A stretch of 64,000 nucleotides of DNA from assembly GCA_021781815.1 (NCBI GenBank), contig JAJXWB010000016.1, positions 1-64,000 on the forward strand, given 5' to 3'. Both the position numbers and the translations under genes were made by a program. The notes under the pieces are model-generated. The model was not told the origin of the DNA. It did not search any database and was given only the letters and a program-made list of their open reading frames with translations. The DNA is from Pseudomonadota bacterium (lineage in GTDB: Bacteria > Pseudomonadota > Alphaproteobacteria > Rhizobiales > Beijerinckiaceae). Shown here one piece after another: positions 10,151 to 19,609 of this stretch (positions are counted from its first letter, which is position 1; the number at the start of each line of letters is the position of its first letter).

Positions 10151-11376
10151 CCCGCCGGGCGTTCGTCGGCGATCATCTTGCCGTCGTTCGGCAGGCTTCC
10201 GGCATCGACGATCTCGACCTTGCCGCGCAGCTTGGTGACGGATTGCAGCGTCTCGGCGATCGGATCGGCGTGGCAGCCGCGCTTGCCTTCGGCGCGCAGC
10301 ACCATGACGTCCTGCTCCTTCTCGCGTTGGACGATCAGGCGGACACGGCCAAGCTCCGGGTGCCGCTTGGCGATCTCGGCGACCTGCGAGGGATGGACAA
10401 ACATGCCCTTGATCTTGGTGGTCTGATCGGCGCGGCCAAGCCAGCCGCGGATACGCATGTTGGTTCGGCCGCACGACGATGGGCCGGGCAGGACCGCGGA
10501 AAGATCGCCTGTCGCGAACCGGAGCAGCGGATAATCCGAGTTCAGCCGCGTGACGACAACCTCGCCGACCTCGCCGTCGGCGACGGGTTCGCCCGTGCCG
10601 GGTTTCACGATTTCGAGAATGTAGCCCTCGTTGACGATCAGCCCCTCGTTCGGAACGGATTCATAGGCGATCACGCCGAGATCGGCGGTCGCATACGCCT
10701 GCCGCACGGCGACTCCGGCCGACTCCAGTTCGGCGCGCAGGCTCGCAGGCAAGGCGGCGCCCGAGACAAGCGCGCATCGGATCGACGACGCGTCGAGGTT
10801 CGCTTCGCGCGCCTTGTCGAGCAGGATCTTCAGGAAATCGGGCGTGCCGGCATAAGCCGTCGGTCTGAGAAAATGGATTGCTTCGACCTGCTGCTCGGTA
10901 TTGCCGACGCCAGCGGGAATGACGGCGCAATTCAGCGCGTGCGCGCCGCTCTCCATGATGTGCCCGCCGGGCGTGAGGTGATACGAAAAGGAGTTCAGCA
11001 GAATGTCGCCCTTGCGGACGCCGGCGGCGAAGAGGGCGCGCGCCGCTCCCCACCAGTCCTTGCCATACCCTTCCGGTTCGAAGATCGGACCGGGCGAAAC
11101 CAGAATCCGCTTGAGGTGCATTGCGCGCACGGCCGCCAGACCGCCGAATGGCGGTGTCTCGCTCTGCATCTCCTTGAGATCGCTCTTCCGGACGACTGAA
11201 ATCTGCGCGAGATCCGCGCGTCGCGAAATCGCATCGATATCGACCGACTTCAGTTGCCGGCGCAGCGCCGGCGCGCGCGCGCGCGAAATCTTGAGGATCG
11301 CGCGCATGTCGCGGAAGAATGCGCTTTCGCGCGCCTTGGCCGGACGCGTCTCGTAGCGATCAAAATACTCTGACAT
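10147..11376 (-). CDS. PaaK-like phenylacetate-CoA ligase family protein
   Basis: 409 aa, near the length of PaaK-type adenylating ligases. The C-terminal half is clearly of this family: VSGAALPASLRAELES, the YPLLRFATGDLS block, and GRADQTTKIKGMFVHPSQV. The N-terminal ATP-phosphate loop, usually SSGTTGxP, is replaced by SPGPIFEPEG at 94-103, so ordinary adenylation chemistry is not assured. It ends the ligase and Liv-importer gene run; the likely role is activation of an imported carboxylic acid, possibly aromatic. That is inference from context. Confidence 0.75.
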   Translation of the reverse strand: MSEYFDRYETRPAKARESAFFRDMRAILKISRARAPALRRQLKSVDIDAISRRADLAQISVVRKSDLKEMQSETPPFGGLAAVRAMHLKRILVSPGPIFEPEGYGKDWWGAARALFAAGVRKGDILLNSFSYHLTPGGHIMESGAHALNCAVIPAGVGNTEQQVEAIHFLRPTAYAGTPDFLKILLDKAREANLDASSIRCALVSGAALPASLRAELESAGVAVRQAYATADLGVIAYESVPNEGLIVNEGYILEIVKPGTGEPVADGEVGEVVVTRLNSDYPLLRFATGDLSAVLPGPSSCGRTNMRIRGWLGRADQTTKIKGMFVHPSQVAEIAKRHPELGRVRLIVQREKEQDVMVLRAEGKRGCHADPIAETLQSVTKLRGKVEIVDAGSLPNDGKMIADERPAG

Positions 11377-11496
11377 TGAAACTCACTCGCGCCGCCTGCC
11401 CGGGGCAAAAGCGGCATGACGCGCGTACGTCGCAGCCCAGCCCTGCTCCATTCTTCCGTTTTGCACGGATCGAAACTTGGCGTCAACGCACCCAGA

Positions 11497-12357
11497 TCAA
11501 CCAAGCCAACGCTTGCGCCTCTTGTAGTGTTTTGCGTCGCGAAAGCTTTTTCGATCGGCGCCCGACACGCCAAGATAGAATTCCTTCACGTCCTGATTTT
11601 CTCGCAGCGCCGAAGCTTCGCCGTCGAGCACGATGCGGCCACTCTCGAGAATATAGCCATAGCTGGCATATCGCAGTGCGATATTGGTGTTCTGCTCGGC
11701 CAGAAGGAACGAAACGCCGCCTTTCGTATTCAGTTCGCGGACGATTTCGAAAATCTCCTCGACCACCTGCGGCGCAAGCCCCATCGACGGCTCGTCGAGC
11801 AGGACCATCTTCGGCTTCGACATCATGGCGCGGCCGATGGCGCACATTTGCTGTTCGCCGCCCGACGTATAGCCGGCGAGCGATGTCCGCCGCTGCTTCA
11901 GACGCGGAAAAAAGGCATAGACCTCGTCGAGCGCGGCGGCGATGGCGCGCCGCCCGTCGCGACGGGTGAAGGCGCCGGTCAGCAGGTTTTCCTCGATGGT
12001 GAGATGACCGAAGCAATGCCTGCCCTCCATCACCTGGATGCAGCCACGGCGCACCAGATCGTCCGGCCGCAAACCGTCGACGCGCTCGCCGAGAAATTCG
12101 ATCGAGCCTTTCGTGACCTCTCCGCGCTCGGCGCGAATGAGGTTGGAAATGGCCTTGAGCGTCGTCGTCTTGCCTGCACCGTTGGCCCCGAGCAGGGCGA
12201 CGACGCCGCCCCGCGGCACGGTCAGCGACACGCCCTTGAGGACGAGCACGACGCGATTGTAGATGACCTCGATATTGTTGGCGGTCAGCGCAACGTCTGG
12301 CGCTGGCTGCGGGGCGGCGGGAGAGGTCGAGGGCTGCGTCATTTCGGTTTCCGTCAT
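11497..12357 (-). CDS. livF: Liv-type ABC transporter ATP-binding protein (LivF-like)
   Basis: 286 aa from the ATG at 12357. Walker A is GANGAGKTT and Walker B is MVLLDEPSMGL. The signature is TSGGEQQ rather than LSGGEQ, which occurs in a subgroup of LivF-like proteins. A basic C-terminal tail (KHYKRRKRWLG) extends past the usual end. With LivG it would power import through LivH/LivM. It follows the binding-protein gene after a 112-bp gap holding a strong hairpin, and precedes the PaaK-like gene by 120 bp. Confidence 0.92.
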   Translation of the reverse strand: MTETEMTQPSTSPAAPQPAPDVALTANNIEVIYNRVVLVLKGVSLTVPRGGVVALLGANGAGKTTTLKAISNLIRAERGEVTKGSIEFLGERVDGLRPDDLVRRGCIQVMEGRHCFGHLTIEENLLTGAFTRRDGRRAIAAALDEVYAFFPRLKQRRTSLAGYTSGGEQQMCAIGRAMMSKPKMVLLDEPSMGLAPQVVEEIFEIVRELNTKGGVSFLLAEQNTNIALRYASYGYILESGRIVLDGEASALRENQDVKEFYLGVSGADRKSFRDAKHYKRRKRWLG

Positions 12358-12420
12358 CGAACTCGGCGAACCATGGGCTCGCCCGGAAAATCTGCAACAA
12401 CGTCGATGCGTTCGAGAGAA

Positions 12421-12452
12421 TCCCGATCGCCGACTGAAAGCGGCGATCGGGA
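12421..12452 (-). terminator. Intercistronic hairpin between binding protein and livF
   Basis: TCCCGATCGCCG (12421-12432) pairs perfectly with CGGCGATCGGGA (12441-12452), a 12-bp stem with an 8-nt loop and no U tract. Hairpins at this place after a binding-protein gene commonly protect its mRNA or reduce read-through, giving more binding protein than ATPase. That role here is inferred. Confidence 0.6.
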
Positions 12453-12469
12453 AGGGCGGCAGGAGCGGC

Positions 12470-13798
12470 TTACGGCTTCGAGTCGCAGGCTTCCGTGCGC
12501 TTCGGCCACGACGGGTTCTTTTCCGCATAGGCCTTCGCATCCGCCTGCAGCAGCGGCTCGACCTTGTCGTTCAGTGGCTCGATCCAGTCGGAAACCTTCA
12601 CGTATTTCGTCCCGTCGAAACGCTGGATGAAGGTCGGGCGATGGCCATTGTGATCGGCGCAGGTCAGTTTGATCGGCCCCGCGAAGCCGTCCATGCCGAG
12701 TTCCTTGAGGCGCGCAGCATCGACGTTCAGGCCCTCCAGTCCGCGACGCACGTCCTCGCCGTCGACGACCTTCTTGCCCGTGATCTTTTGCGCGGTGCGG
12801 ATCGCCTCGGCGATCAGCATCGAATTGTAGACGCCGCGATTGTAGAGCACCGTGCCTATCTCGGCTTTCGGCGCCTGGCTCTTGCCCTTGTCCGCGACAT
12901 GCTTCTGGATGTCGGCGATGACCGGGAAATTCGCCGTCGCCGCATGCCAGTTCAGCGTCTTGAAGCCGGTCGCGCCCTCGCCAGCCCCCTTGGCGTCCTC
13001 TTCGCTCGGCCACCAGATCGACAGGAATTTCTCCATCGGATAATTGATCTTGACCGCTTCCTTGATCGCGGTCGGCTGCAACGCCCCCCAGCCATACATG
13101 ACCATATAATCCGGCCTGTCGCGCCGCACGTTGAGCCATTGCGCCGCCTGGTTCTGCATTTCGGCAGGCGCCACGGGATAGAGCTTCGTCTCGAACCCGT
13201 AATCCTTCTGCAATTGCTCCAGGAACGGCAACGGCTCCTTGCCGAAGCCGGCGTCAAGATAGATGTAGCCGATCTTCTTGCCCTTCAGCTTCTCCATGCC
13301 GCCGCCTTCCTGCGCGGCGATGTACTTCAGGATCATCGACATGCCGTCCCAGTACGTGTCCGGCGGATTGAAGACCCACGGGAAGATGTCGCCCATGGCG
13401 GAAGCCGACAGGCCATAGGCCATGGACAGGATCGGCGTCTTGTCGACGGACGCCTTGGGGATCAGCGATAGTGTGATACCCGTCGACCACGGATTGACCA
13501 TGACCGGATGTTTCGGCTTCACGGCCTCATAACATTCGAGACCCTTCTTGGTGTCGTATCCGGTCTCGCATTCCTCGACCGCGATCTTGACGCCGCCGAT
13601 GCCACCGTCGCGTTCGTTGAGCATCGACAGATAGTCGTGCATGCCGTCGGCGATCGAAATGCCAGATCCGGCAAACGGGCCGGTGCGATAGGTAAACAGC
13701 GGCACGAAGATTGAATCCTCCGCCGCGGCGGGCAACGCCGACGCGGTCAGCGCCGTCGTCGCGATCAGGGCCAGAGCGGCCTTATTCAATGTTCTCAT
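12470..13798 (-). CDS. Liv-type ABC transporter substrate-binding protein
   Basis: 442 aa with a Sec signal peptide (cleavage near AAA-ED at 24-27) and the periplasmic-binding type I fold of the Leu/Ile/Val family: VPLFTYRTGPFAGSGISIAD at the start, GVKIAVEECETGYD next, then KKIGYIYLDAGFG. Substrate cannot be read from sequence. This subgroup is commonly found beside acyl-CoA ligases rather than amino-acid genes, which points to an organic acid. AGGA lies 5 bp before the ATG. It is transcribed after livM. Confidence 0.9.
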   Translation of the reverse strand: MRTLNKAALALIATTALTASALPAAAEDSIFVPLFTYRTGPFAGSGISIADGMHDYLSMLNERDGGIGGVKIAVEECETGYDTKKGLECYEAVKPKHPVMVNPWSTGITLSLIPKASVDKTPILSMAYGLSASAMGDIFPWVFNPPDTYWDGMSMILKYIAAQEGGGMEKLKGKKIGYIYLDAGFGKEPLPFLEQLQKDYGFETKLYPVAPAEMQNQAAQWLNVRRDRPDYMVMYGWGALQPTAIKEAVKINYPMEKFLSIWWPSEEDAKGAGEGATGFKTLNWHAATANFPVIADIQKHVADKGKSQAPKAEIGTVLYNRGVYNSMLIAEAIRTAQKITGKKVVDGEDVRRGLEGLNVDAARLKELGMDGFAGPIKLTCADHNGHRPTFIQRFDGTKYVKVSDWIEPLNDKVEPLLQADAKAYAEKNPSWPKRTEACDSKP

Positions 13799-13829
13799 TG
13801 TGTCCTCCCACTGATGAGATGGTTGCAGT

Positions 13830-14906
13830 CTAGTACGGAAACGGCCAGGCGCGCAGTTTCTGCTTGCCGATTTGCCACAGGCGCGCGAGCCCGTGCGGTT
13901 CGACGATCAGAAAGAAGATGATCAGCGCGCCGGTGATGACATACGTCAGGTGCTCGACCGTGGCCGATCCCACCGAGAGCCCGAGCGCATTGGGCGCTGC
14001 GCGCACGATGATCGGCAGAATGTGGATGAGCGCGGCGCCGAAGAACGACCCGAGCAGGCTGCCGAGGCCGCCGATGATGACCATGAACAGCAGCAGAAAG
14101 GACAGGTTGATGTTGAATGCCTCCGGCTCGGCGGCGCCGAGCCAGATGAACACCATCAGCGCGCCGGCGACTCCTGCGTAGAACGATGAGACCGCGAAGG
14201 CCAGAAGCTTTGCCGGCAGCAGGCGGATGCCCATGAGTTGCGCGGCGATGTCCATGTCGCGCACGGCCATCCAGTTCCGGCCAATGCGGCCATGCACGAG
14301 ATTGGAGGCGATCCAGGTCATGGCGACGACAATGCAGAGCACGACGTAATAGCGCGTGACGGGCGTCGCGCTCGGTCCGGTGACGGCGACGCCGAACAGA
14401 CTGTGCCCCGGAACCTCGATCGCGCCGGATGGGTTGTAATTGTATAGCCAACCGACGCGCCCGAAGCACCATTGCAGGAAGAACTGCGCGGCGAGCGTTG
14501 CGATCGCAAGATAGAAGCCCTTGATGCGCAGGCTCGGCAGCCCGAAGACGACGCCGACCGCGCAGGCGATGAATCCGGACGTCAGGATCCAGACGAGAAT
14601 GTTCACCTGCGGAAACAGCGTCGACAGCTTGTAGCAGGCGTAGGCGCCAACCCCCATGAACGCCGCCGTGCCGAGCGAAATCAGGCCCGTGTAGCCGATC
14701 AGTATGTTGAGGCCGATCGCCGCCAGCGCCAGGATCAGGAATGGAATCATGACGGATGCGATCAGGAATTCGCCGCCAAGCAGCGGAATGGCGACGAAAG
14801 CGACGAGCAGGATCAGCGCCAGCCCGATGCGGTCCTGCCGGATCGGGAAAATCGCCTGATCGGCGGCGTAGCTCGTCTTGAATTGACCGACTTCGCGGTA
14901 GAACAC
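13830..14906 (-). CDS. livM: Liv-type ABC transporter permease (LivM-like)
   Basis: 358 aa, about ten hydrophobic helices from residue 25 onward, with ILIGYTGLISLGTAAFMGVGAY, the LivM hallmark. The GTG start at 14906 has GGAG seven bases upstream and follows the livH stop by 12 bp. The C-terminus (VEPHGLARLWQIGKQKL) is typical of LivM. Confidence 0.93.
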   Translation of the reverse strand: MFYREVGQFKTSYAADQAIFPIRQDRIGLALILLVAFVAIPLLGGEFLIASVMIPFLILALAAIGLNILIGYTGLISLGTAAFMGVGAYACYKLSTLFPQVNILVWILTSGFIACAVGVVFGLPSLRIKGFYLAIATLAAQFFLQWCFGRVGWLYNYNPSGAIEVPGHSLFGVAVTGPSATPVTRYYVVLCIVVAMTWIASNLVHGRIGRNWMAVRDMDIAAQLMGIRLLPAKLLAFAVSSFYAGVAGALMVFIWLGAAEPEAFNINLSFLLLFMVIIGGLGSLLGSFFGAALIHILPIIVRAAPNALGLSVGSATVEHLTYVITGALIIFFLIVEPHGLARLWQIGKQKLRAWPFPY

Positions 14907-14918
14907 GTGTCGCTCCGA

Positions 14919-15875
14919 TCAGATGCGTTCGATGATCTTCTCGCCGAACAGGCCTTCGGGCTTGAACAGCAGGAAGGCAAGCGCGAGCACATAGGCAAGC
15001 CAGCTCTCGATGCCGCCGCCGACCAACGGCCCCCAGTAGAATTCGCCGAGCTTCTCGCCGATGCCGATGATGAGACCGCCGACGATGGCGCCGGGCACGG
15101 ACGTGAAGCCCCCGAGGATGAGCACCGGCAGCGCCTTGAGCGAGATCACCTGCAGCGCGAACGACACATCCGACCGCGCGCCCCACATGATGCCGGTCGC
15201 CAGCGCCACGATGCCGGCGGTGAACCAGACGATCACCCAGATCTGGTTGAGCGATATGCCGACCGAGAGCGCCGCCTGATGGTCATCCGCCACGGCGCGC
15301 AGCGCGCGGCCTATGCGCGTATGCTGGAAAAACAGCGCCAGGCCCGCGACCATGGCCGAGGCGATCACCGCGGCGGCTATGTCGATCTTCTGCAGCGAAA
15401 CGAGGCCGCCGAGAATCTTGAAGTCGAGCGAGCCTTTCGGCAGGCCGAGCGCCGCCACCGGCATTTCCTTCGGATTACCGCCGAACACGAATTCGCCGAG
15501 GCCGATCAGAAGATAGGTCAGTCCGAAGGTCGCCATGAACAGCATGATGTCGGGCTGGTTGACGAGCGGGCGCAGGACGACGCGCTCGACAGCGAGCGCG
15601 AGCAGATACATGATTCCGATCGCAAGAATGAGCGCGAGCCACGCGGGAACGCCCTTCTCGTAAAGGCCGACCAGGGTCAGCGCCGCAAACACCATCATGA
15701 TGCCCTGAGCGAAATTGAACACGCCGGACGCCTTGAAGATCAGCACGAAGCCGAGCGCGATCAGCGCATAGAGCACGCCACCGACGAGGCCCTCCCACAG
15801 CGTCTGCACAAGAAGGTCCGGCGCGCCGGCCATCTGGACGAAGGGATCGACGAAGATCAGATACAGGATGTGCAT
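14919..15875 (-). CDS. livH: Liv-type ABC transporter permease (LivH-like)
   Basis: 318 aa, about eight membrane helices. GGVLYALIALGFVLIFKASG and FNFAQGIMM are the LivH signature near 35-65, and AVADDHQAALSVGI follows. The ATG at 15875 shares its last base pair context with the livG stop as TGATG, so the genes are translationally coupled. Confidence 0.94.
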   Translation of the reverse strand: MHILYLIFVDPFVQMAGAPDLLVQTLWEGLVGGVLYALIALGFVLIFKASGVFNFAQGIMMVFAALTLVGLYEKGVPAWLALILAIGIMYLLALAVERVVLRPLVNQPDIMLFMATFGLTYLLIGLGEFVFGGNPKEMPVAALGLPKGSLDFKILGGLVSLQKIDIAAAVIASAMVAGLALFFQHTRIGRALRAVADDHQAALSVGISLNQIWVIVWFTAGIVALATGIMWGARSDVSFALQVISLKALPVLILGGFTSVPGAIVGGLIIGIGEKLGEFYWGPLVGGGIESWLAYVLALAFLLFKPEGLFGEKIIERI

Positions 15876-16651
15876 CAGTGCGCCACTCCCAGATAGGCGT
15901 CGATGACCTTCTGGTCGCTCTTCACCTCGTCCGGCGTGCCGTCGGCGATCTTGTGGCCGTATTCCAGCACGACGATCCGGTCGGACAGATCCATGACCAC
16001 GCCGATATCGTGCTCGATCAGCGCAATCGTCGTTCCGAAATGCTGGTTCACGTCGACGATGAAACGGCTCATGTCCTGCTTTTCTTCCAGATTCATGCCG
16101 GCCATCGGCTCGTCGAGCAGCAGCAGCGTCGGCTCCATCGCCAGCGCCCGCCCGAGTTCGACGCGCTTCTGCAAACCGTAGGGCAAGGTTCCAACAGGCG
16201 CCTTGCGAATATGCTCGATTTCAAGAAAATCGATGATCTCCTCGCAAAATTTGCGATGCTCGATCTCTTCCGCCAGCGCCGGCCCGTGCCGCAGCATTTG
16301 CCAGAAGAGGTTGCGACGCATCTTCAACGACCGGCCCGTCAAAATGTTGTCAAGCGTGGTCATGCCCTTGAACAGCGCGACATTCTGGAACGTGCGGGCG
16401 ATGCCCTGGCTCGCCGCCTCATACGGCTTCATGCGCGCGCGCGTCTTGCCGTGGAACGAGATGCGGCCGTGTTGGGGATGATAAAAGCCGTTGATGACGT
16501 TCAGCATCGACGTCTTGCCGGCGCCGTTCGGCCCGATGATCGCGCGGATTTCGCCTCTGGCGATGTTGAACGACACGTCGTTGATCGCGCGCACGCCGCC
16601 GAATGCGAGCGAGACGTGTTCGACGTCGAGCAGGATTTCGCCGCCGCTCAT
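15875..16651 (-). CDS. livG: Liv-type ABC transporter ATP-binding protein (LivG-like)
   Basis: 258 aa. Walker A is GPNGAGKTSML, Walker B LLLLDEPMAGMN, and the LivG-specific GIARTFQNVALFKGMT follows Walker A. The signature region is LPYGLQKRVELGRAL instead of LSGGQ; LPYGxQR is normal for LivG. The ATG overlaps the stop of the upstream acyl-CoA ligase gene as ATGA and the gene itself overlaps livH. Confidence 0.94.
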   Translation of the reverse strand: MSGGEILLDVEHVSLAFGGVRAINDVSFNIARGEIRAIIGPNGAGKTSMLNVINGFYHPQHGRISFHGKTRARMKPYEAASQGIARTFQNVALFKGMTTLDNILTGRSLKMRRNLFWQMLRHGPALAEEIEHRKFCEEIIDFLEIEHIRKAPVGTLPYGLQKRVELGRALAMEPTLLLLDEPMAGMNLEEKQDMSRFIVDVNQHFGTTIALIEHDIGVVMDLSDRIVVLEYGHKIADGTPDEVKSDQKVIDAYLGVAH

Positions 16652-18636
16652 GCCGCGCGGCTCCCTGCGCGCAGCGCCGGACTCTGCCCGATATCCACGA
16701 TCTTCACCCGGCCGGAAATCACGCCCTTGCGGCCGTCCTCGAACGTCACCTCGGTCGAAATGTCCGCGATCTCCGAACCGTCATACAGGCCCTTGACCAG
16801 CGGCGCGTAACGCTCGGCGATGAAACCGCGCCGCACTTTCTGCGTGCGCGTCAGCTCGCCGTCATCCGCATCGAGTTCCTTCGGCAGGATGAGGAAACGT
16901 CTGATCTGCGCGCCAGCCATGCGCGGTTCGGCCGCCAGCGACCTGTTCACTTCTTCGACGTGCCCGGCGATCAGGTCGTACACCCGCGGATTGCCGGCGA
17001 TTTCCTGGTAGGAGGCGTAGGAAATGCCGTTGCGCTCGGCCCAATTTCCGACCGCCGTCAGGTCGATGTTGATCATGACTGTGACAAAGTCGCGCCTGTC
17101 GCCGAACGCTACGGCCTCCTTGATATTGGAAAAGAACTTCAATTTGTTCTCGATGTATTTTGGCGCGAAGATCGTGCCATCGACGAGTTTGCCCACGTCC
17201 TTGGCCCGATCGAGAATCCGCAACTGCCCATCGTCATCGAAGAATCCGGCGTCGCCTGTCTTGACGAATCCATCCGGCGTCAGCGCCTCCGCCGTTTTTT
17301 CAGGATCCTTGTAATAGCAAACGAACTGGCCGGGCGACTTGAACTGCACTTCGCCGTCATCGGCGATCCGGATCTCGACATGGGGCGCCGGCGCGCCGAC
17401 TGTGTCTGCGCGAATGGCGCCGTCGGGATGCGCCGTCACGTAGAGGAAGGCTTCGGTCTGGCCATAGAGCTGCTTCAGGTTGAGGCCGATCGAGCGATAG
17501 AACGAGAACAATTCGCCCCCGATCGCCTCGCCTGCCGTATAGGCGACCCGAATCCGGGAAAAGCCAAGCGCGTTCTTCAGCGGTCCGTAAACGAGCATCT
17601 CGCCGAGCATGTAGTGCAGCCGCGCTGGCAGCGGCACGCGCTGGCGATTGAGAATCCGTTCTCCCCATTTGCGCGCGACGGCGATGAAATGATCGAACAT
17701 CTTCCGCTTGAGCGCGCCCGCATCCTCCATGCGGATCATGATGCGCGTAAGCTGTGCTTCAAACACGCGCGGCGGCGCAAAATAGAAGGTGGGGCCGATC
17801 TCGCGCAGATCCTGGCTCACCGTGTCCGCGTTCTCCGGACATGCGATGCATGAGCCGGCAACGAACGCCTGCGCGTAATTCATGTAATGATCGCCGACCC
17901 AGGCCAGCGGCAAATAGCCGAGTTGCTCGTCCCGGTCGGTCAGATGATCGAACGCCACCGTGTCGCGCGCGGCCTGCGTCGATCGTCCGGCCGAGAGCAC
18001 GACGCCCTTCGAGCGCCCTGTGGTGCCGGACGTGTAAAGCATGATCGAGGCGTCGTCGGCGCGGCCGGAGTCGATCACGACGTCGAGCGCGCGCTCGAGC
18101 GAAGCCTCGGCGCCGAGTGCGGCGCGGCCGGCGGCTGCCAGATCCGAAAGCGCCACGAGATTGGTCTCGGCATAATCGCGCAAGCCGCGCTCCTCATCGT
18201 AGAGGATATGTGACAGAAACTTGAGCCGATCGGCGATGGAGAGCAGCTTGTCGACCTGCTCCTGGTCCTGCGCGACCGCGATCTTCACGTCGGCGTTCTC
18301 GATCACGAACGCCATTTCGTCCGCCACAGCGTCAGCGTAAACGGGCACGGGCACGGCGCGCAGCATCTGCGTCGCCGTCAACGTCCAGTAGAGCATCGGC
18401 CTGTTGGCGCCCACGATGGCGACTTTATCGCCTTCGCCGACTCCAAGCGTCTTCAGCCCGTGCGCGAGCGCGCGCACCTGCGCGTAGACCTCGCGCCAGT
18501 TCCACGTCTTCCAGATACCGCGATCCTTGTGGCGGAACGCCGGCCGGTCGCCGCGCGCCTGCGCGTGCAGGCGCAGCAACTTTGGAAAGGTATCCTCGAC
18601 CGCATCGCGGCCCGATGCCTGCGGGCTGTCGGTCAC
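16648..18636 (-). CDS. AMP-dependent long-chain acyl-CoA synthetase-like ligase
   Basis: 662 aa from the GTG at 18636, which has GGAG nine bases upstream; a longer open frame to 18762 lacks support. Adenylation motifs are intact: P-loop LYTSGTTGRSKGVVLS, GQTEAFLYVTAHPDG, and DGFVKTGDAGFFDDDGQLRI followed by DRAKD. It belongs with the FAA1-type (COG1022) ligases. It is the first gene of the run with livG, livH, livM, binding protein, livF and paaK-like, overlapping livG by 4 bp. Probably it activates the imported acid; chain length or ring substrate is unknown. Confidence 0.88.
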   Translation of the reverse strand: MTDSPQASGRDAVEDTFPKLLRLHAQARGDRPAFRHKDRGIWKTWNWREVYAQVRALAHGLKTLGVGEGDKVAIVGANRPMLYWTLTATQMLRAVPVPVYADAVADEMAFVIENADVKIAVAQDQEQVDKLLSIADRLKFLSHILYDEERGLRDYAETNLVALSDLAAAGRAALGAEASLERALDVVIDSGRADDASIMLYTSGTTGRSKGVVLSAGRSTQAARDTVAFDHLTDRDEQLGYLPLAWVGDHYMNYAQAFVAGSCIACPENADTVSQDLREIGPTFYFAPPRVFEAQLTRIMIRMEDAGALKRKMFDHFIAVARKWGERILNRQRVPLPARLHYMLGEMLVYGPLKNALGFSRIRVAYTAGEAIGGELFSFYRSIGLNLKQLYGQTEAFLYVTAHPDGAIRADTVGAPAPHVEIRIADDGEVQFKSPGQFVCYYKDPEKTAEALTPDGFVKTGDAGFFDDDGQLRILDRAKDVGKLVDGTIFAPKYIENKLKFFSNIKEAVAFGDRRDFVTVMINIDLTAVGNWAERNGISYASYQEIAGNPRVYDLIAGHVEEVNRSLAAEPRMAGAQIRRFLILPKELDADDGELTRTQKVRRGFIAERYAPLVKGLYDGSEIADISTEVTFEDGRKGVISGRVKIVDIGQSPALRAGSRAA

Positions 18637-18842
18637 CCCTTGGTTCTCCCCGTCGGCGCTGTTCGGCGCTCGTATCGTTTCGCCGCCCGCTCTTGTGGCG
18701 GATCGGCGCGCCATCCATTGCAGCGCCAGCCCGCCGGCGCAAGGCCGGGCTTGACTGCGCAAGGGCGATTTGTCAGGTATGTTTGCGGTTTCCTTTACGA
18801 ACTGCGCCCCCTACTTTGGTCTAGACGACATGAAACCGTCGG

Positions 18843-19514
18843 CTACTCGCCATAGCCGTTGAGGGCGCCGAGATCGAGCGGCGTCAATCCGGCCGGCGAC
18901 AAGCGCAGCAGACCTTCCGCCTCCAGAATTTGCAGCGCGCGATTGGCGACCTGCCGCGACACGCCGGCAAGCTGGCCCAGTTCTTCCTGACTGATGCCGA
19001 GGCACGGCCCGACGTTCGGATTGAGTACTGGGTTGAACAGCCAGGCGACCCCGCGCGCGATGCGGGCGACGCCGTCGAACATGCGGTCGTGTTCGACCAG
19101 CGCGATGAACTGGCCGAGGCGTTCATTGAACTGGCGCACAAGAAAGCGATTGAAACCGACGCTGTTCTCGAACAGCCACATGAACGTCGCGCGATTCATC
19201 AGCGCCAGCCGCGTCTCGCGCAGCGCCACGAGGTCGTACATCCGCATCTCACCCTTGAGCACCGAGCCTTCGCCGAACCACATGCCGGCCGGCATGCCGG
19301 CGAAGGCGATCGCCTTGCCGCTACTCGACACCGAGCCGATTTTCATCAGGCCCGAGACGACTCCTGTCCACGAGTCGAACCTGTCGCCGCGGTGCGCCAC
19401 GTAGGCGCCGGCCGGCCACGTCTTCTCGACCAGCCCCCTGCACGCGCGCGCGACTTCGTCGGCGCTGAGATCGCGCGCCCAGAAAGCGATGCTGCTGAGC
19501 CTTTCGGGCGTCAT
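18843..19514 (-). CDS. Crp/Fnr-family transcriptional regulator
   Basis: 223 aa from the ATG at 19514. A cyclic-nucleotide-binding-like sensor domain (about 20-140, with GSVLKGEMRMYDL) is followed by a winged helix-turn-helix with SQEELGQLAGVSRQVANRAL and EAEGLLRLSPAG. No cysteine cluster of the FNR type is seen, and the cAMP-binding RxS pattern is not obvious. It lies 206 bp upstream of the ligase-liv genes on the same strand and is divergent from the metallo-beta-lactamase gene, so it may control either or both. Confidence 0.88.
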   Translation of the reverse strand: MTPERLSSIAFWARDLSADEVARACRGLVEKTWPAGAYVAHRGDRFDSWTGVVSGLMKIGSVSSSGKAIAFAGMPAGMWFGEGSVLKGEMRMYDLVALRETRLALMNRATFMWLFENSVGFNRFLVRQFNERLGQFIALVEHDRMFDGVARIARGVAWLFNPVLNPNVGPCLGISQEELGQLAGVSRQVANRALQILEAEGLLRLSPAGLTPLDLGALNGYGE

Positions 19515-19609
19515 CAAGGGCTTGTCCGTCGTGTGTCGCGGCCCATCTAGCCCCTTGCCGCCACGTCGCTCAAGGCGGCAGAATGACCGCAGCACGACGG
19601 AGGCGCCCC

